Origin: Chitinophagaceae bacterium
GTDB lineage: Bacteria; Bacteroidota; Bacteroidia; Chitinophagales; Chitinophagaceae
Direction: 5' to 3'
Assembly: GCA_008080615.1 (NCBI GenBank)
Contig: VIKJ01000065.1
Coordinates: 1 to 8,367, forward strand
Length of the DNA stretch: 8,367 nt
Positions within the stretch are counted from its first letter, which is position 1. Each line of letters starts with the position of its first letter. Below, piece by piece: positions 7,489 through 8,367 of the stretch. The position numbers were made by a program, and so were the translations under genes. The notes under the pieces were generated by a model, which was not told where the DNA came from, did not search any database, and saw nothing but the letters and a program-made list of their open reading frames with translations.

Positions 7489-8077
7489 GAAAAAGCGTTT
7501 ACAATTACTTACTGTACTTTTTAGAAATCCTAATTTTTTAATATTAGATGAGCCAACCAACGATTTGGATTTGCCAACGCTCGCTGTATTAGAAACATTC
7601 TTAAGTGATTATCCTGGATGTATTTTAATTGTATCGCACGATCGATATTTTATGGATCGATTGGTAGATCACTTATTTGTTTTTGAAGGGCAGGGTGAGA
7701 TCAGAGATTTCCCTGGAAACTATACCCAGTACAGGATTTGGCAAAAAGACAATGAGAAGAAAGAGAACAAGTGGGATGTATTGGAAGCAGGTAAAAGAAA
7801 GGGTGAAACAACAGAGCAAATAGTAAAAAATAAAATAGACACCCCTGTAACTACTACTGCCAAAAAAGCTTTGTCTTTTAAAGAGAAGAGAGAGTTTGAA
7901 CTGTTGGAAAAAGAAATGCCCGAACTGGAAAAAGAAAAGCAGTTACTTACCAGTGAAATGAGTTCAGGCACATTGCCATTTGAATCTATCCAAAAAATAA
8001 GTAACCGCCTTATTGAATTAACACAGTTGTTAGAAGAAAAAGAAACCCGTTGGTTAGAACTAAGTGAGCTTATGTAA
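7481..8077 (+). pseudogene. ABC-F ATPase, C-terminal fragment out of frame (rest of NBD2 and Uup-type coiled coil)
   Basis: This frame is open from 7457 and becomes recognisable at 7481 with GGEKKRLQLL, the second half of the NBD2 signature, followed by Walker B and the H-switch (VSHDRYF). A C-terminal domain rich in Lys and Glu then begins near LSFKEKREFELLEKEMPELEKE, typical of the Uup C-terminal coiled coil. There is no plausible start: the first in-frame ATG (7652) lies after Walker B, and a TTG at 7565 falls inside it. The fragment is therefore the orphaned 3' part of the upstream gene, not a separate gene. It ends with TAA at 8075-8077. Confidence 0.75.
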
Positions 8078-8367
8078 AGCTGATTAATTCTACATCAAAA
8101 ATTAAGGTACTATTTGGGCCAATTTCTGCACTCACTTGTCTTTCTCCATATCCTAAATGTGGGGGGATAAAAAAACGCCATTTGCTACCGGTAGGCATTA
8201 ATTGTAATCCCTCAGTCCAACCCTTGATAACCATATTTAATGGAAATGATGCAGGCTTGCCTCTTTGTACAGAGCTATCAAAAATAGTTCCGTTAATCAA
8301 GGTACCATGATAATGACAGGTAACATCATTGTGAGCAGCTGGCTTTTCGCCTACGCCCGCCGTTAAA
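8070..8367 (-). CDS. FKBP-type peptidyl-prolyl cis-trans isomerase, N-terminal part beyond the window
   Basis: The frame is open from the right edge to a TAA at 8072-8070, giving 98 complete codons of the C-terminal FKBP domain. Nearly every residue lining the FKBP active site is recognisable: Tyr19 (CHYHGTL), Phe29 and Asp30 (IFDSS), Phe41 (SFPL), Val46 and Ile47, Trp50 (VIKGWTEGLQLM), Tyr73 (GYGE) and Phe90 (LIFDVEL). The pattern, with SKWRFFIPPHLGYGE and IGPNSTLIF, is that of the FklB/Mip type. Family role: speeding proline isomerisation during protein folding, often in the periplasm or on the cell surface. The N-terminal part, including any signal peptide or dimerisation domain, is outside the window, so location is not known. 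The gene converges on the ABC-F gene and shares 8 bases with its end. Confidence 0.95.
   Translation of the reverse strand, partial: LTAGVGEKPAAHNDVTCHYHGTLINGTIFDSSVQRGKPASFPLNMVIKGWTEGLQLMPTGSKWRFFIPPHLGYGERQVSAEIGPNSTLIFDVELISFT

Larger units (their letters stand above)
6190..8077 (+). pseudogene. ABC-F family ATPase (Uup-like), disrupted by a frame-shifting deletion near 7480
   Basis: Read across the break, this is one ABC-F protein: two ATPase domains and a C-terminal coiled-coil domain, in the cytoplasm, acting on ribosomes by family knowledge. NBD1 has Walker A ARNGIGKST (36-44), signature LSGGQ (151-155), Walker B LLMMDEPTNHLD (176-187) and the switch His210. The charged linker between the domains (about 245-310, with KELEWMRKQPKARTTKSKSRQ) is the tRNA-contacting type. 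NBD2 has Walker A GKNGVGKST (349-357). After Asp430 the frame ends at a TGA (7486-7488), while the protein continues in the next frame from 7481 as GGEKKRLQLL, then LILDEPTNDLD (7538-7570) and VSHDRYF. The segment that should join them, about ten residues ending in the LS of LSGGE, is missing. An intact product would be about 638 residues, normal for Uup-type ABC-F. Either a real mutation or an assembly or sequencing error explains this. The ATG at 6190 fits the family's N terminus. Confidence 0.85.

Noticed and set aside
7440..7500. Programmed ribosomal frameshift in the ABC-F gene
   Set aside because: A simple slip would not restore the missing residues before GGEKK, including the LS of the signature. 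No slippery heptamer lies at the junction, and the family is not known for programmed frameshifting.
7565..8077. A separate 170-residue gene starting at TTG 7565
   Set aside because: The TTG lies inside the Walker B motif DEPTNDLD; homology extends upstream in the same frame to 7481, so it is the tail of the ABC-F gene.
1..8367. CRISPR array, tRNA or rRNA genes, insertion sequence or prophage
   Set aside because: No regularly spaced direct repeats, cloverleaf-like segments, transposase motifs or terminal inverted repeats were seen, and almost all of the window is accounted for by recognised genes.

Overview
The window looks like ordinary chromosomal DNA from an AT-rich member of the Bacteroidota, most likely Chitinophagales or a relative. 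This is inferred from the long, roughly 400-residue form of IspH with its Bacteroidota-type N-terminal extension, the TlpA-like thioredoxin with a long N-terminal domain, the lack of Shine-Dalgarno motifs at the starts, and the style of the ABC-F and FKBP proteins. I could not run a database search, so the genus is open.

Layout. Positions 1-1038 (+) hold the 3' part of a lipoprotein periplasmic adaptor of an RND efflux pump; its start lies off the left edge. A strong hairpin terminator at 1120-1160 separates it from a run of four genes on the minus strand, read right to left: a membrane sensor histidine kinase (6128-4299), an RluE-like rRNA pseudouridine synthase (4290-3682), an exported TlpA/ResA-like thioredoxin (3606-2386) and ispH (2382-1159). 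The gaps are 8, 75 and 3 bases, so they could be one transcription unit, perhaps with an extra promoter in the 75-base gap. A 61-base divergent spacer (6129-6189) then leads to an ABC-F ATPase gene on the plus strand (6190-8077). It is broken: about 29 bases appear to be missing just before the second ABC signature, which shifts the frame. Its stop overlaps by 8 bases the convergent stop of an FKBP-type peptidyl-prolyl isomerase (minus strand, 8070 to beyond the right edge).

Together these are housekeeping and envelope genes: metal or drug efflux, isoprenoid precursor synthesis (MEP pathway), rRNA modification, envelope redox, signal sensing, ribosome-associated ATPase and protein folding. 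They do not form one obvious pathway. No mobile element, CRISPR array, tRNA or rRNA was seen.

I did not find an undescribed system. The points most worth a second look are the disrupted ABC-F gene, a probable in-frame loss near the C terminus of the efflux adaptor, and the clearly AT-richer thioredoxin gene lying 3 bases upstream of ispH.
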